Below the pieces are notes generated by a model that saw only the letters and a list, made by a program, of their open reading frames with translations, searched no databases and was not told the origin of the DNA. Shown here one piece after another: positions 1 to 11,100 of a stretch of 64,000 nucleotides of DNA. Source of the stretch: Nipponacmea schrenckii (lineage: Eukaryota; Mollusca; Gastropoda; Lottiidae); the NCBI GenBank assembly GCA_030562195.1, contig JAUJPP010000007.1, forward strand, positions 18,287,769 to 18,351,768, given 5' to 3'. Each line of letters starts with the position of its first letter. Positions within the stretch are counted from its first letter, which is position 1. A program made the position numbers and the translations under genes.

Positions 1-2566
1 GCAGTTTTGAGTGTCTAGTACTGCCTGTCGCTTTTCGTTCGGTAATCACCATCAAATTAGTTGTAACACCCTTAGCGCTGGCCGAGCACACAAAACACGA
101 CCTAAGAAACGATAAGAGTGAATACCGCTATTATGACGTCGTCTTTACTGTCTCCTTAAAGGTAACGTTATTGGTACATAGGCTTGTGGGGTATGTTTTT
201 TTGGCGACGGGAATGCTAATTTAGGCCAATTGAGACCAGAATTGAAATGTGTTGCCCACTCCAGTCTTTCTGTGCACATTTTTGGCTCCATAACAGTGTT
301 TTTGACGTCATAATGCTTAACTTATACGATAATAGCCCCGAAAATTGACCGAAGATCACGTTTTTCACGAATTTGGACCTCTCGGCGTGGTTTTGATTGC
401 TTTTTTCCAGGTTAGAATCATTTCGACTACGTTTAAAGCGAAAATGTAGAAAACTTTGGGGGACTTTTTTTCTCTCCCCATCTCGCAAAGTCCGATTTTC
501 TTTTCGGTTCACGCTGAATGCCGTTTCGGCCACTGTGGGAGCCACGCGAGTAAGCAGTTTTGAGTGTCTAGTACTGCCTCGTCGCTTTTCGTTCGGTCAA
601 TCACCATCAAATTAGTTGTAAGCACCCTTAAGCGCTGGCCGAGCACACAAAACACGACCTAAGAAACGATAAGAGTGAATACCGCTATTATGACGTCGTC
701 TTTACTGTCTCCTTAAAGGTACGTTATTGGTACATAGGCTTGTGGGGTATGTTTTTTTGGCGACGGGAATGCTAATTTAGGCCAATTGAGACCAGAATTG
801 AAATGTGTTGCCCACTCAGTCTTTCTGTGACATTTTTGGCTCCATAACAGTGTTTTTGACGTCATAATGCTTAACTTATACGATAATAGCCCCGAAAATT
901 GACCGAAGATCACGTTTTTCACGAGATTTGGACCTCTCGGCGTGGTTTTGATTGCTTTTTTCCAGGTTAGAATCATTTCGACTATCGTTTAAAGCGAAAA
1001 TGTAGAAAACTTTGGGGGACTTTTTTCTCTCCCCATCTCGCAAAGTCCGATTTTCTTTTCGGTTCACGCTGAATGCCGTTTCGGCCACTGTGGGAGCCAC
1101 GCGAGTAAGCAGTTTTGAGTGTCTAGTACTGCCTGTCGCTTTTCGTTCGGTCAATCACCATCAAATTAGTTGTAAGCACCCTTAAGCGCTGGCCGAGCAC
1201 ACAAAACACGACCTAAGAAACGATAAGAGTGAATACCGCTATTATGACGTCGTCTTTACTGTCTCCTTAAAGGTAACGTTATTGGTACATAGGCTTGTGG
1301 GGTATGTTTTTTTGGCGACGGGAATGCTAATTTAGGCCAATTGAGACCAGAATTGAAATGTGTTGCCCACTCCAGTCTTTCTGTGCACATTTTTGGCTCC
1401 ATAACAGTGTTTTTGACGTCATAATGCTTAACTTATACGATAATAGCCCCGAAAATTGACCGAAGATCACGTTTTTCACGAGATTTGGACCTCTCGGCGT
1501 GGTTTTGATTGCTTTTTTCCAGGTTAGAATCATTTCGACTAACGTTTAAAGCGAAAATGTAGAAAACTTTGGGGGACTTTTTTTCTCTCCCCATCTCGCA
1601 AAGTCCGATTTTCTTTTCGGTTCACGCTGAATGCCGTTTCGGCCACTGTGGGAGCCACGCGAGTAAGCAGTTTTGAGTGTCTAGTACTGCCTCGTCGCTT
1701 TTCGTTCGGTCAATCACCATCAAATTAGTTGTAAGCACCCTTAAGCGCTGGCCGAGCACACAAAACACGACCTAAGAAACGATAAGAGTGAATACCGCTA
1801 TTATGACGTCGTCTTTACTGTCTCCTTAAAGGTAACGTTATTGGTACATAGGCTTGTGGGGTATGTTTTTTTGGCGACGGGAATGCTAATTTAGGCCAAT
1901 TGAGACCAGAATTTGAAATGTGTTGCCCACTCCAGTCTTTCTGTGCACATTTTTGGCTCCATAACAGTGTTTTTGACGTCATAATGCTTAACTTATACGA
2001 TAATAGCCCCGAAAATTGACCGAAGATCACGTTTTTCACGAGATTTGGACCTCTCGGCGTGGTTTTGATTGCTTTTTTCCAGGTTAGAATCATTTCGACT
2101 ATCGTTTAAAGCGAAAATGTAGAAAACTTTGGGGGACTTTGTTTCTCTCCCCATCTCGCAAAGTCCGATTTTCTTTTCGGTTCACGCTGAATGCCGTTTC
2201 GGCCACTGTGGGAGCCACGCGAGTAAGCAGTTTTGAGTGTCTAGTACTGCCTTGTCGCTTTTCGTTCGGTAAATCACCATCAAATTAGTTGTAACCACCC
2301 TTGAGCGCTGGCCGAGCACACAAAACACGACCTAAGAAACGATAAGAGTGAATACCGCTATTATGACGTCGTCTTTACTGTCTCCTTAAAGCTAACGTTA
2401 TTGGTACATAGGCTTGTGGGGTATGTTTTTTTGGCGACGGGAATGCTAATTTAGGCCAATTGAGACCAGAATTTGAAATTTGTTGCCCACTCCAGTCTTT
2501 CTGTGCACATTTTTGGCTCCATAACAGTGTTTTTGACGTCATAATGCTTAATTTATACGATAATAG
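1..2566. repeat. Satellite array 1, ~557-bp monomer, ~4.6 copies
   Basis: Head-to-tail copies of one monomer. The landmark TATGACGTCGTC recurs at about 132, 689, 1243, 1802 and 2362, giving periods of 554-560 bp. Copies differ by a few substitutions and single-base indels. Each full monomer holds a perfect palindromic CRE (TGACGTCA, for example at 303-310). Short open frames on both strands repeat from monomer to monomer but carry indels between copies, so I do not call them genes. The array begins outside the window and is cut at 2566 by the LTR of the next element. A second array of the same family lies at 23175-24336. Confidence 0.95.
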
Positions 2567-2802
2567 TGTGACAGTCTTTATTAATGTAGGGAAATAGGCA
2601 CCCCTTTTTAAAATTTAACTAGTATCTTTAACATACTAGTTCGCCACTTTAACCGGTGCACGGATTCACGTGATCTTTTATGCCGCCAATTCATTCTGGA
2701 ATTTTCCTCATTCAATAAAGGTGTCATTGTAACCAACTCTTGGTTTTTCTCTCTCTGCAGGTTGCCTAAGCCAACAACTTGTAGCTTACCACGCCCGTAA
2801 CA
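2567..2802 (+). repeat. 5' LTR of element A
   Basis: It begins TGTGACAG and probably ends CCGTAACA just before the primer-binding site, about 236 bp with TG...CA ends. It contains a polyadenylation signal AATAAA near 2714. Compared with the 3' LTR it has a few substitutions and lacks 8 bp in the segment before CACGTGATC. The two LTRs stop matching after CTCTCTCTG(C/T)AGGT, so the last ~40 bp of this LTR have no partner in the window and its 3' limit rests on the adjacent primer site. Confidence 0.85.
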
Positions 2803-2805
2803 ATT

Positions 2806-2823
2806 TGGGGGCTTGTCCGGGAA
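2806..2823 (+). promoter_or_regulatory. Primer-binding site, tRNA-Pro type
   Basis: TGGGGGCTTGTCCGGGAA starts 3 nt after the inferred LTR end. It resembles the tRNA-Pro primer site of many retroelements (TGGGGGCTCGTCCGGGA), with one C-to-T difference that still allows a G-U pair. Assignment is by resemblance; the host tRNA-Pro sequence is not available here. Confidence 0.75.
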
Positions 2824-2896
2824 GGTACAGAGAGAACAGACATCTGGTATTGTGCAGAAGAGGGCAAGATAACTGGTTATTGTCAAGATAGACAAG

Positions 2897-4186
2897 ATGG
2901 AGAGTTTGAGTTTGACCCAGTTAAGAGGTCATTTGTTCCTGACAACAAGGCCACAGTTATTAGAGATAATTGATGTCAACAAATTAAAGAGTCCTCCAGA
3001 ATCAGAAAAGCTCGAAGAGATAGTTAAAATGGTAGATAGTTGATTGTTATCAGAGATTGGTACAGAAAATGAGGAATCAGCCATTGACTCTATTAGGAAA
3101 GTATTATTTAGCAATTCCAAATCAGTCTCTGAACCCAAAATTGAAACTTTAACAGTAAAAGACAGTAATAGAGATATCACAGACAAGAGTGAATCAATAA
3201 GTGCAGAATTTGATAAACATTCTAATAATTACTCTCCATTTAAACGTGAATTTAAAATTAATGGCATTATTGATCAAAAATCTGGCATATCATTTACAAA
3301 TTTAGTAAGACAAATAGATTTGGGCAAGAAAAAGAACTATCATGACATAGAAATAATTGATGGTGTCGTTAGAGCTATTCCCACTAATAAGGGTCTAAGA
3401 AACTATCTTGAGGGTTTACCAGACGTTTGCCGACTTTAAGGGGTATTCTGAGGGCTCACTATAAAGAACAAACTGCTACTGAATTGTATAACGAATTAGG
3501 TGGTATTGTTCAGGGCATTAAGGAGGAACCTCAAGAATTTTTACTTAGGGCCATGGATTTAAGAAATAAGATTAATTTTTGTTCACAGGAGAAAGATGAA
3601 TTCAGATATGAACCAGAATTAGTTAATCAGTTATTTATTAGAGCTCTTGAAACTGGGTTGCTTGATCAGTCAATTCGTCAGGAGTTTAGGCCTTTTATTT
3701 GTGGTAAGGAGGTTTGTGATGAGGTTTTGATACAGAAGTTGAGTGAAATAGTTACAAGAGATACGGAGAGGAAAAACAAGGTGAAGAAAAAAAAACAGCT
3801 GAACTGAATTGGTTGAAATGGCAGAAACCAAAAAGAAGCAAGAAATGATTACAGAAAACAAATTACTGGTATCTGAACTGAAGACATTAAAAGAAGAGTT
3901 TGCATAGGTTAAAGAATTACTGAAACAACGGAACCAACCAGTTTATCAGAACCAGTCAACTTACAGACCTATCAGAAATCAACCACCTGTATATCATCAA
4001 CCAGTATCCAATTCACTAGCCAGAGGTCCACCTAGATCATGTTATAACTGTTACAGAGATGGTCATCAGAACACCTGTAGACATTGCTGGAGATGTGGTT
4101 TATCAGGACATTTTAGATTTGAATGTAGAGCCAACTTAGCCAGACAGGGAAACGAGCAAGGATCACAACCAAAGGACAGGGAGTGA
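2897..4186 (+). pseudogene. gag: Ty3/gypsy gag (broken)
   Basis: Structural polyprotein of element A, which would form the particle and bind RNA. The first ATG is at 2897, about 75 bp after the primer site. The middle part (about 3430-3800) is an alpha-helical, charged capsid-like segment. The C-terminal part carries two nucleocapsid zinc knuckles of CX2CX4HX4C form from about 4040 to 4128 (CYNCYRDGHQNTC, then CWRCGLSGHFRFEC). Breaks: an in-frame TGA at 3041, a frameshift near 3425, a second near 3800 in a run of eight A residues that returns to the first frame, and a TAG at 3905. The last codons overlap the start of the protease frame at 4183. Not functional as it stands. Confidence 0.85.
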
Positions 4187-4815
4187 ATCCAGAAACAACA
4201 AGTCCCGTTACAGCTCCAGTTAGGAAGGGAGAGGTATTATCAGTGTCTAAGTTGTCGAAAAGGGATATTTGTAAGATTGTTGGTGAGCAATGTTTAATTA
4301 ATTGTAAATTAAATTCATTAAAAACTGAGGTACTTTGGGACACAGGTTCACAAGTATCATTAGTTCATAGAGATTGGTTGTTAAATAAGTTTTCATGTGT
4401 TGAATCTCAAATTAAACCAATAGATGATTTGTTAAATGGTCAAAATTTGTATTCTGCAAGTGGAACGGTAATTCCTTTCATTGGTTATATTGTTTTGAAA
4501 CTAGAATTGTAAGATAGTAATTCTCCTATTCTTGTACCATTTTTAGTGACGACTTCAGCAGGGATTGATAGGCCATTAATAGGTTATAATGTTATTAAGT
4601 ATTGTAATTCAGATAAAAATCAATTTGTTAAGAGTTTAAAGTCTTCAGTTGCCAATTTAGATGATAGGAATGCTTCAGTTATGGTAGACTTGATATCAAG
4701 GGAAGATGGTGAGAAATTAGGTCATGTTCATTCAGGCAGTAAAAAGATAGTTTTACCCAAGAATTCAGTAAGGTTTATTAAAGCTGTTATACAATGTGAT
4801 CTGTTTCATCTTTAG
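4183..4815 (+). pseudogene. Ty3/gypsy aspartic protease region (broken)
   Basis: N-terminal part of pol. The active-site motif WDTGSQVSLV is at about 4336-4365, with Asp at residue 53 of the open segment. A hydrophobic stretch ending in GYIVLKLEL follows, typical of a retropepsin fold. An in-frame TAA at 4510 splits the region; the same frame resumes and stays open to a TAG at 4813. The start ATG overlaps the end of gag by a few bases in another frame, so expression would have needed frameshifting or re-initiation. The residues after 4546 probably form the protease-RT linker. Confidence 0.75.
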
Positions 4816-5967
4816 TATCAGTTGGTCTTTGTCAATTTAATCCAAGGTCTTCAACTATTAGCATAGACAATACTGAACCATCAACTACAGATATTCATGA
4901 ACAAACATGGGATCCACCTATAGATTTATACTGTTGAGAGAAGAATGTGGAGCATTTTCTAAAGATGATAAAGACATTGGTTGTGTTCCTGATTTACAAC
5001 TTGGAATTAATTTCCAGTCCAACATTCTTACTTATCAATTCCCAAACCACTTTACCAAGAAGTCAAAGACTATGTCCATGACCTGCTAGTTAAACAGTGG
5101 ATTCGAAAGTCAAACTCACCCTATTCAAGTGTGAGAAAGAAAGATAAAAGTTTACGCCTGTGTATCGATTACCGGAAACTTAATTTAAAAACAATACAGA
5201 ATCAACATCCAATACCAAGAGTAGATGCATTGAACAGTTTGGGTGGAAGTAAATTCTTCAGTTTACTAGATCAAGGCCAAGCATATCACCAAGGATTTGT
5301 CATAGAAGAATGCAGAAAATATACGTCATTTGTAACGCCTTGGGGTCAATATGAATGGTGTCGAATTCCGTTTGGTTTATCTAGAGCACCAGGTTGTTTT
5401 CAAAATTTTATGAATGATCGTCTAGAAGGTTTGAGAGATGATATTTGTTTGCCTTATTTAGATGATGTATTAGTTTATAGTGGTACATTTGATGATCACA
5501 TTGAAAATATTAGGTCAGTTTTACGTCGTTTTAAGGCTAAAGGTGTTAAGTTGAAACCCTCTAAGTGTGAATTGTTTAGGAGTTAAGTAAGGTATTTAGG
5601 TCATTTAATAACTGCAGATGGTTATACTATGGATCCTAAGGATAAAGAGGCAGTTATCTCCCTTAAGTCTAAAACCCCATCAACAGTTGGAGATGTACGA
5701 AAATTGTTAGGTTTCATTGGCTACTATAGAAGATACATTGCAGATTTTTCAAGGAAAGCTAAAATTGTGTATGATTTACTTCAAACTTCTACTAAAACCA
5801 ATCAAGAATCCAAGAAACAGTCTACAAGGAAATCAAACAAGAAAGGTCAAGCACCATCTACACAACTTATCAACTGGACTACTGAACACCAAAGAGTTTT
5901 CGATGAATTAATTGACAGTCTCACTCAACCACCAGTCATGGTTTATCCTAACTTGTATTACATGTAG
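4816..5967 (+). pseudogene. pol: Ty3/gypsy reverse transcriptase (broken)
   Basis: RNA-dependent DNA polymerase domain. From 4816 to about 5050 the coding signal hops between frames: an acidic linker first, then [17 protein letters not shown]. From about 5131 the frame is clean: [22 protein letters not shown] (motif A), [13 protein letters not shown] (motif B), and the catalytic [10 protein letters not shown] (motif C) at about 5455. A TAA at 5584 interrupts just before the thumb-like segment RYLGHLITADG. The connection (VRKLLGFIGYYRRYI) runs on to about 5965. An unusual lysine/serine/glutamine-rich insertion lies at about 5800-5860, between this and RNase H. Confidence 0.9.
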
Positions 5968-6482
5968 ATGCATCTCATGAAGGGCTAGGTGCTGTTTTGT
6001 ACCAGAAGCAACAAAATGGAAAATTAGCTGTTGTGGCCTATGCCTCCAGAACTTTGAGTCCATCAGAAAAGAATTATAATATGCACTCTGGGAAATTAGA
6101 ATTTTTAGTCTTGAAATGGGCAGTGACCGACAGATTTAGAGATTATCTCTATTATTCAACAAAGTTCGATGTATACACAGACAATAACCCTCTTTCATAT
6201 TTGTTTACATCACCAAAACTTGATGCAACTAGATTGAGGTGGGTGGCGGAACTCGCTGATTTCAACTTTGTTATTCATTATAAACCTGGAAGATTAAACC
6301 AAGATGCAGATGGACTTAGTCGTATGCCTTTAGATATAAACCAGTTAATATCAGAATGTAGTGAAGAAATTACCCAAGAAGCTATTAATACTACCATAGA
6401 TTCCTGCAAATATATAGAAACTAGACCAGCTGGTGATCATATCAATAGTATTCAAGAACCTATAACAATATCTTCAATCTAG
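5968..6482 (+). pseudogene. pol: Ty3/gypsy RNase H domain
   Basis: RNase H that degrades the RNA strand of the RNA-DNA hybrid. The first catalytic segment DASHEGLGAVLYQ begins near 5968, after a one-base frameshift relative to RT (a stop at 5965-5967 closes the RT frame). Further motifs are SGKLEFLVLKWAV, VYTDNNPLSYL and HYKPGRLNQDADGLSR; the last marks the usual end of the domain. The frame closes with a TAG at 6480 inside the spacer before integrase and reopens in the same phase. Confidence 0.85.
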
Positions 6483-7813
6483 ACTAGTATTAAAACATCA
6501 GATCTACTGAGGGAGCAAAAGAATGATGATGTAATCTCACAAGTTAGGAAGTATGTTGTAAAGAAAGAATTTTCAAGTAAACAAGAAAGAAAAGATCTTA
6601 GTTTGAAAGTCAGGTTATTATTAAGGGAGTTTGATAAGTTAAAGTTTGATGAGTATGGAATTTTAAGAAGGATAGTTAAGTTACCTAATCGTGGTGAGAT
6701 TAGTCAGTTAGTTTTACCTGAGAAATATATTGATACAGTTATAAAACAACTACATAATGATATGGGTCATCAAGGTCCAGAACGTGTTTTAAGCCTGATC
6801 AGAGACAGATTTTATTGGCCTTTAATGGTTAAGACAGTAGAATAATTTATTCAGAAGAAGTGTGAATGTATAAAAGATAAGAAGCCTCAATATCAAACTA
6901 AAGCACCTCTACAGCCAATAATTACCACCCATCCTTTTGAACTATTATCCATTGACTTTCTCCATCTAGAAAAGTCCAAAGGAGGTTATGAATATATGTT
7001 GGTAGTTGTCGACCACTACACAAGATTTGCTCAAGCCTACGCAACCAAGAATAAATCTGCTAAAACAGCTGCAGAGAGAATTTTCAATGATTATGTTTAT
7101 AAATTTGGATCAAGGCAAAGAATTTGAAAACCAGATCTTTCATCAATTACAGAAATTAAGTGGAGTTTCACATTCGAGAACCACACCTTATCATCCAATG
7201 GGTAATGGTACTTCTGAAAGATTTAACAGAACACTTCTTGGAATGCTTAAAACCTTACCAAGAGACCAAAAGGGTAATTGGAAAACACATCTTGATAAGT
7301 TAGTTCATGCATATAATTGTTGTACCAATGATTCTACTGGTTATTCACCATTTTTTTTTAGTTTTTGGTAGACATCCTAGATTACCCATAGATTTAATGT
7401 TTAATGATCAACTATCAGACCAGAATAATGTTTCTTACAGACAGTTTGTTGATAACTGGAAATCTCAGATGCAAGAGGCTTATGATATTGCTTCAAGGAA
7501 CCAACAGAAGTCTGCTGAGAAGGGTAAAAGAAATTTTGATAAGAGAGTTAGTTCTGTTTTAGAAATAGGTGATAGGGTATTGGTCAGGAATTTACTTGAG
7601 AAGGGTGGACCAGGAAAGTTAAGATCTCATTGGGAGTCAGAAATATTTGTTGTTGTACGTAGATTAAAGGATTCACCAGTTTATGAAGTAAGACAGGAAA
7701 ATGGAAAAGGTCGTACTAGGGTATTAAATAGGAATTTACTTTTACAATGTAATAGTTTACCGTTACCTAATAATGATAGTAAAATTAATGATTCTAAGAA
7801 AAGTAGGTCTTAA
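6483..7813 (+). pseudogene. pol: Ty3/gypsy integrase with GPY/F-like end (broken)
   Basis: Integrase that would insert the cDNA. The N-terminal zinc-binding segment shows HNDMGHQGPERVL then KKCECIK, spanning a TAA at 6843. Catalytic core: Asp in [10 protein letters not shown] (about 6950), Asp in LDQGKEFEN (about 7110, after an indel that changes frame), and Glu in GTSERFNRT (about 7215), so the DDE triad is still visible. A run of eight T near 7350 causes another frameshift before FGRHPRLPIDLMF. The C-terminal part (KRNFDKRV, GDRVLVRNLLEKGGPGKL) matches the GPY/F module. The frame ends at 7811-7813. Confidence 0.88.
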
Positions 7814-8362
7814 ACTAAGCCAGAAACTGAATCTGAATCAGATAATAGCTCTGATAATTGGGTTAGGGACACTTCATATTTAAATCCTAATGCCAGTGAA
7901 TTTATTCCCAAAACTGATAATGTGCCTAATATTAATATACCTGACCGCGTCTCAATTTGTTGTGATGAGAACAATGGTAATTGTATGGAAAATATAAATT
8001 CTCTTAGTGATAATGAGAATTGTGATAATAATATTACCATCTGTGATAGTGAAAATAGTGATAATAATACTCATTCCAGTAGTGGAAGTGATACAATTAT
8101 TTATGATGTAAATGGAGATATTTCAGATAAACCAGTTGTAAGTGAAAAAGATAATTTGGAAAATTCTAGTGGTGGAAATGACATTCCATTATTTGAAGAC
8201 AATTCAGGTGATCAGGAGTTTAATAAACAGAGACCAGTTAGAAAACGTGTTGCCCCAAAACAGTTTACATATAATTCTTTGGGAAAACCATCATATTCAA
8301 GGAGGATTCGTGCAAAAACACCATATCAGTTCTTGAAATATAAAGAACCATCATATTTATAA
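7814..8362 (+). pseudogene. C-terminal tail of element A pol
   Basis: Open from about 7814 to the stop at 8360-8362 in a frame that follows the integrase stop. It is rich in Asp, Asn, Ser and Glu, then ends in a basic segment (RPVRKRVAPKQFTY, RRIRAKTPYQFLKY). No signal peptide, membrane segment or glycoprotein pattern is visible, so it does not look like an env gene. It is best read as the low-complexity tail that follows integrase in many gypsy elements, separated by a stop codon. Confidence 0.55.
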
Positions 8363-8679
8363 TAAATTAAATATTTTGTTATTTTATTAGTATGTACTTT
8401 AAAAATCAATGTAGATTTTAAGATATTTGTCTATTGTATTGTACTTTATAATGCTTGTATTCATAAAGATCATTGTTGTCAATGTAACTGACTGCATTAG
8501 ATGTGAAATTAGGTGGCCAACTAATATTCTATCTTTATGTAAGATCTGTTAATCCTTGTTTTAAGGTGAATGTTTAAATGAGTATTATATTTACAAGTAA
8601 AGGGAGGTAATTTGAGTAATATTTAGAATTGTATTCTGTTGTATTACAAACTCTTATTGTATTGTAAAAGTCTTTAATG
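8363..8679 (+). other. 3' non-coding part of element A, left of the nested insertion
   Basis: AT-rich, without a plausible reading frame. It ends with TTAATG (8674-8679), one copy of the 6-bp target duplicated by the nested element. The same non-coding region continues at 10680-10786. Confidence 0.6.
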
Positions 8680-10679
8680 TATGGAAGACAATCCCTGCCA
8701 TAATTAATCATTCTTAATGCTTAATTCGGTGATAAACATTAGTACAGTAAAATCAACATTTGTAATATTAATTTGACATTAGTTCACTAAATTCATAACT
8801 TGTTGTTAAAAATTTATCATTCGAATAAAGAATATTACTGAACAAATTAACGATTTAGCCGAACTAATATTGCCCACTTCATAACGCCGAATGAAGTTTA
8901 CCGAACAAATGTTGAAAAACATTTCTCGCATTTCATGAGAACATTATCATTATGACGACAAGTGGCGCTGCTCAATTTGAGTTAGGGCTTCGTTCCTATT
9001 TATTTGGTCAATTTTTATGGCCGGCCAGAGGCTGTGTACAAAGTAAAGAATCTTATTATGAATTCCAATTTGATAAAAAGCGAAGATTTTAATCAAACTC
9101 TTGGTACTCTTTATTCATTGGAATGTGAGATTTTGAGATAAATATGGTGCCTATACCATGAAATGTTTTCAAAATGGCAAATTTTTGTACAATCCACAGT
9201 GATGGTGGTGGGACAGATAATTTGATGGAATTTGCAAAATCCAAACCACATGGTTTCTTCAGACATGTGAATATATCTAAAATTCCAGTATAATAGTATT
9301 TTCATGCCAAGTTTAGTTACTGGCCAGATAAAGATGAAGACTTGTTATGGGTCGTCGTCAATCTTTAACAGTCCACGCTGATGGTGGTGGGGCATAAAGG
9401 TCAGAAGCCACTATTTGGTTGGGATTCTGCCAATTCAAAATTTATTCCCCACCACCATCAGCGTGGACTTTTCAAACAAAGGTCATTTTTCAAAAAATTT
9501 GCCATGAAGAGTCTTTATCACTGACTGGCCAGTCGCTAAATTTGGCATGAAAATACCATTTCATTGGAATTTTTTGGATGATCATAGGTCTGAAGGCACC
9601 ACATGTGGTAGGGATTCTTCCAATTCCATCATCAAAACTTATGCCCCACCACCATCAGCGTGGACTGATAAAAAATTGGCCATATTTTATCAATTGGCCA
9701 TGAAGAGTTTTCATCACCGGCCAGTCACTACGTTTGGCATGAAAATACCATTACATTGCAATTATTTGATTTATTCCCAGGTCTGAAGGCACCGTGTGGT
9801 TAGGAATTCCATCAAAATTTATGCCCGACCCCCATCACCGTGGCCTGTTAAAAAATTGTCCATTTTTCAAAAATTGGCCATGAAGAGTCTTCATCACTGA
9901 CTGACCAGTCATTAGGTTTGTCATGAAAATACCATTTCTTTGGAATTTTGGGGATATTCACAGGTCTGAAGGCGCCATGTGGTTGGGATTCTGCCAATTC
10001 CATCAAAACATAGCCCACCACCATCAGAGTGGACTATTCAAAAATTGGCTATTTTTCTAAGATTGGCCATGACGAGTCTTCGTCTCGAACTGGCCAGTAA
10101 CTAAGCTTGTCATGAAAATACTTTTATATTGGAATTTTCGATATCTTCAAAGGTCTGTGGACTGTATAAAAAATTGTCCATTTTTTAAAACATTTCCTGG
10201 TATAGGCACCATATTTATCTCAAAATCTCACATTCCAATGAATAAAGAGAACCAAGAGTTTGATTAAAAACTTCGCTTTTTATCATAAAATTGGAATTCA
10301 TAATAAGATTCTTTACTTTGTACACAGCCACTGGCCGTCCATAAAAATTGGCGAAACAAATAGGAACGAAGCCCTAACTAAAGTTGAGCAGCGCCACTTG
10401 TCGTCATAATGATATCGTTCTCATGAAATGCGAGAAATGTTTTTCAACATTTGTTCGGTAAACTTCATTCGGCGTTATGAAGTGGGCAATATTAGTTCAG
10501 CTAAATCGTTAATTTGTTCAGTAATATTCTTTATTCGAATGATAAATTTTTAACAACAAATTATGAATTTAGCAAACAAATGTCAAATTAAGCGCACAAA
10601 TGATGATGTTACTGTACTAATGTTTAACACCGAATTAAGCATTAAGAATGATTAATTATGGCAGGGATTATCTTCCATA
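8680..10679. mobile_element. Non-autonomous DNA element with ~525-bp terminal inverted repeats
   Basis: The ends are TATGGAAGA... and ...TCTTCCATA. The left arm (8680 to about 9205) is the reverse complement of the right arm (about 10155-10679) apart from scattered substitutions and small indels. Both ends are flanked by TTAATG (8674-8679 and 10680-10685), a 6-bp target-site duplication. No transposase frame is present. The centre (about 9310-10150) is a degenerate ~190-bp tandem repeat. The superfamily cannot be fixed from the sequence; long inverted arms with a repetitive centre recall foldback elements. It inserted into element A between pol and the 3' LTR, so it is younger than that element. 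Confidence 0.88.
9310..10150. repeat. ~190-bp tandem repeat inside the inverted-repeat element
   Basis: Landmarks such as CATGAAAATACC recur at about 9545, 9735, 9923 and 10110, and the ACCACCATCAGCGTGGAC block recurs in the same order. Copies are degenerate, with 4 to 5 units. Confidence 0.8.
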
Positions 10680-10788
10680 TTAATGATGCTTATAGTTTGG
10701 AGATTGTAGATCTTATTATTAAGCTTAGGTATTTTATTTATTATTTTTGTTATTAAGTTCTTAAATGTCAGGGACGACATTTCATTCA

Positions 10789-10799
10789 GGCGGGGAGAG
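10789..10799 (+). promoter_or_regulatory. Polypurine tract of element A
   Basis: GGCGGGGAGAG lies immediately before the TGTGACAG start of the 3' LTR. This is the expected position and composition of the plus-strand primer. Confidence 0.8.
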
Positions 10800-11004
10800 T
10801 GTGACAGTCTTTATTAATGTAGGGAAATAGGCACCCCTTTTTAAACTTTAACTGGTATCTTTAACATACTAGTTCGCCACTTTAACCGGTGCACGGATTT
10901 GGGGAGATCACGTGATCTTTTATGCCGCCAATTCATTCTGGAATTTTCCTCATTCAATAAAGGTGTCATTGTAACCAACTCTTGGTTTTTCTCTCTCTGT
11001 AGGT
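10800..11004 (+). repeat. 3' LTR of element A (3' end differs)
   Basis: It matches the 5' LTR from TGTGACAG through CTCTCTCTG and AGGT with a few substitutions and an 8-bp indel, and contains AATAAA near 10955. After 11004 it continues AATTAATCCATTTTATT rather than the U5 end seen at 2765-2802. The same alternative continuation borders the minus-strand LTR fragment at 52040-52058. Confidence 0.85.
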
Positions 11005-11019
11005 AATTAATCCATTTTA

Positions 11020-11100
11020 TTATACGCCCACATGAAATGGGGGGCGTATATTGTCGTCACCCACATCCGTCCGTCCGTTTCATGTGGGCGTATAAAAATC
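11020..11100 (+). repeat. Short copy of the palindromic-head repeat
   Basis: It starts TATACGCCCACATG, continues GGGGCGTATATTGTCGTC and a short CCGT run, and closes with the inverted CATGTGGGCGTATAAAAA. The same module heads the long repeat at 29341 and occurs inverted at 28376-28460. Confidence 0.8.

Larger units (their letters stand above)
2567..11004 (+). mobile_element. Degenerate Ty3/gypsy LTR retrotransposon (element A)
   Basis: The parts run in canonical order: 5' LTR, tRNA-Pro-like primer-binding site, gag with two zinc knuckles, protease, reverse transcriptase, RNase H, integrase, C-terminal tail, polypurine tract, 3' LTR. The PR-RT-RH-IN order places it in Ty3/gypsy (Metaviridae). 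Many stops and frameshifts make it inactive. The left end cuts into satellite DNA directly after AATAG, but AATAG does not follow the 3' LTR, so no target-site duplication is seen. A 2.0-kb inverted-repeat DNA element (8680-10679) sits in the 3' non-coding part and accounts for the unusual distance between pol and the 3' LTR. Confidence 0.93.

Noticed and set aside
216..2093. Repeated minus-strand frames of 68-109 codons in the satellite
   Set aside because: They recur because the monomer recurs; indels between copies change their length and frame, and no family is recognised.
7814..8362. Possible env gene after integrase of element A
   Set aside because: No signal peptide, membrane anchor or Cys pattern; acidic low-complexity then basic, so a pol tail is more likely.
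9340..10150. CRISPR-like array
   Set aside because: Units are ~190 bp, degenerate and contiguous, with no short repeat/unique spacer pattern.
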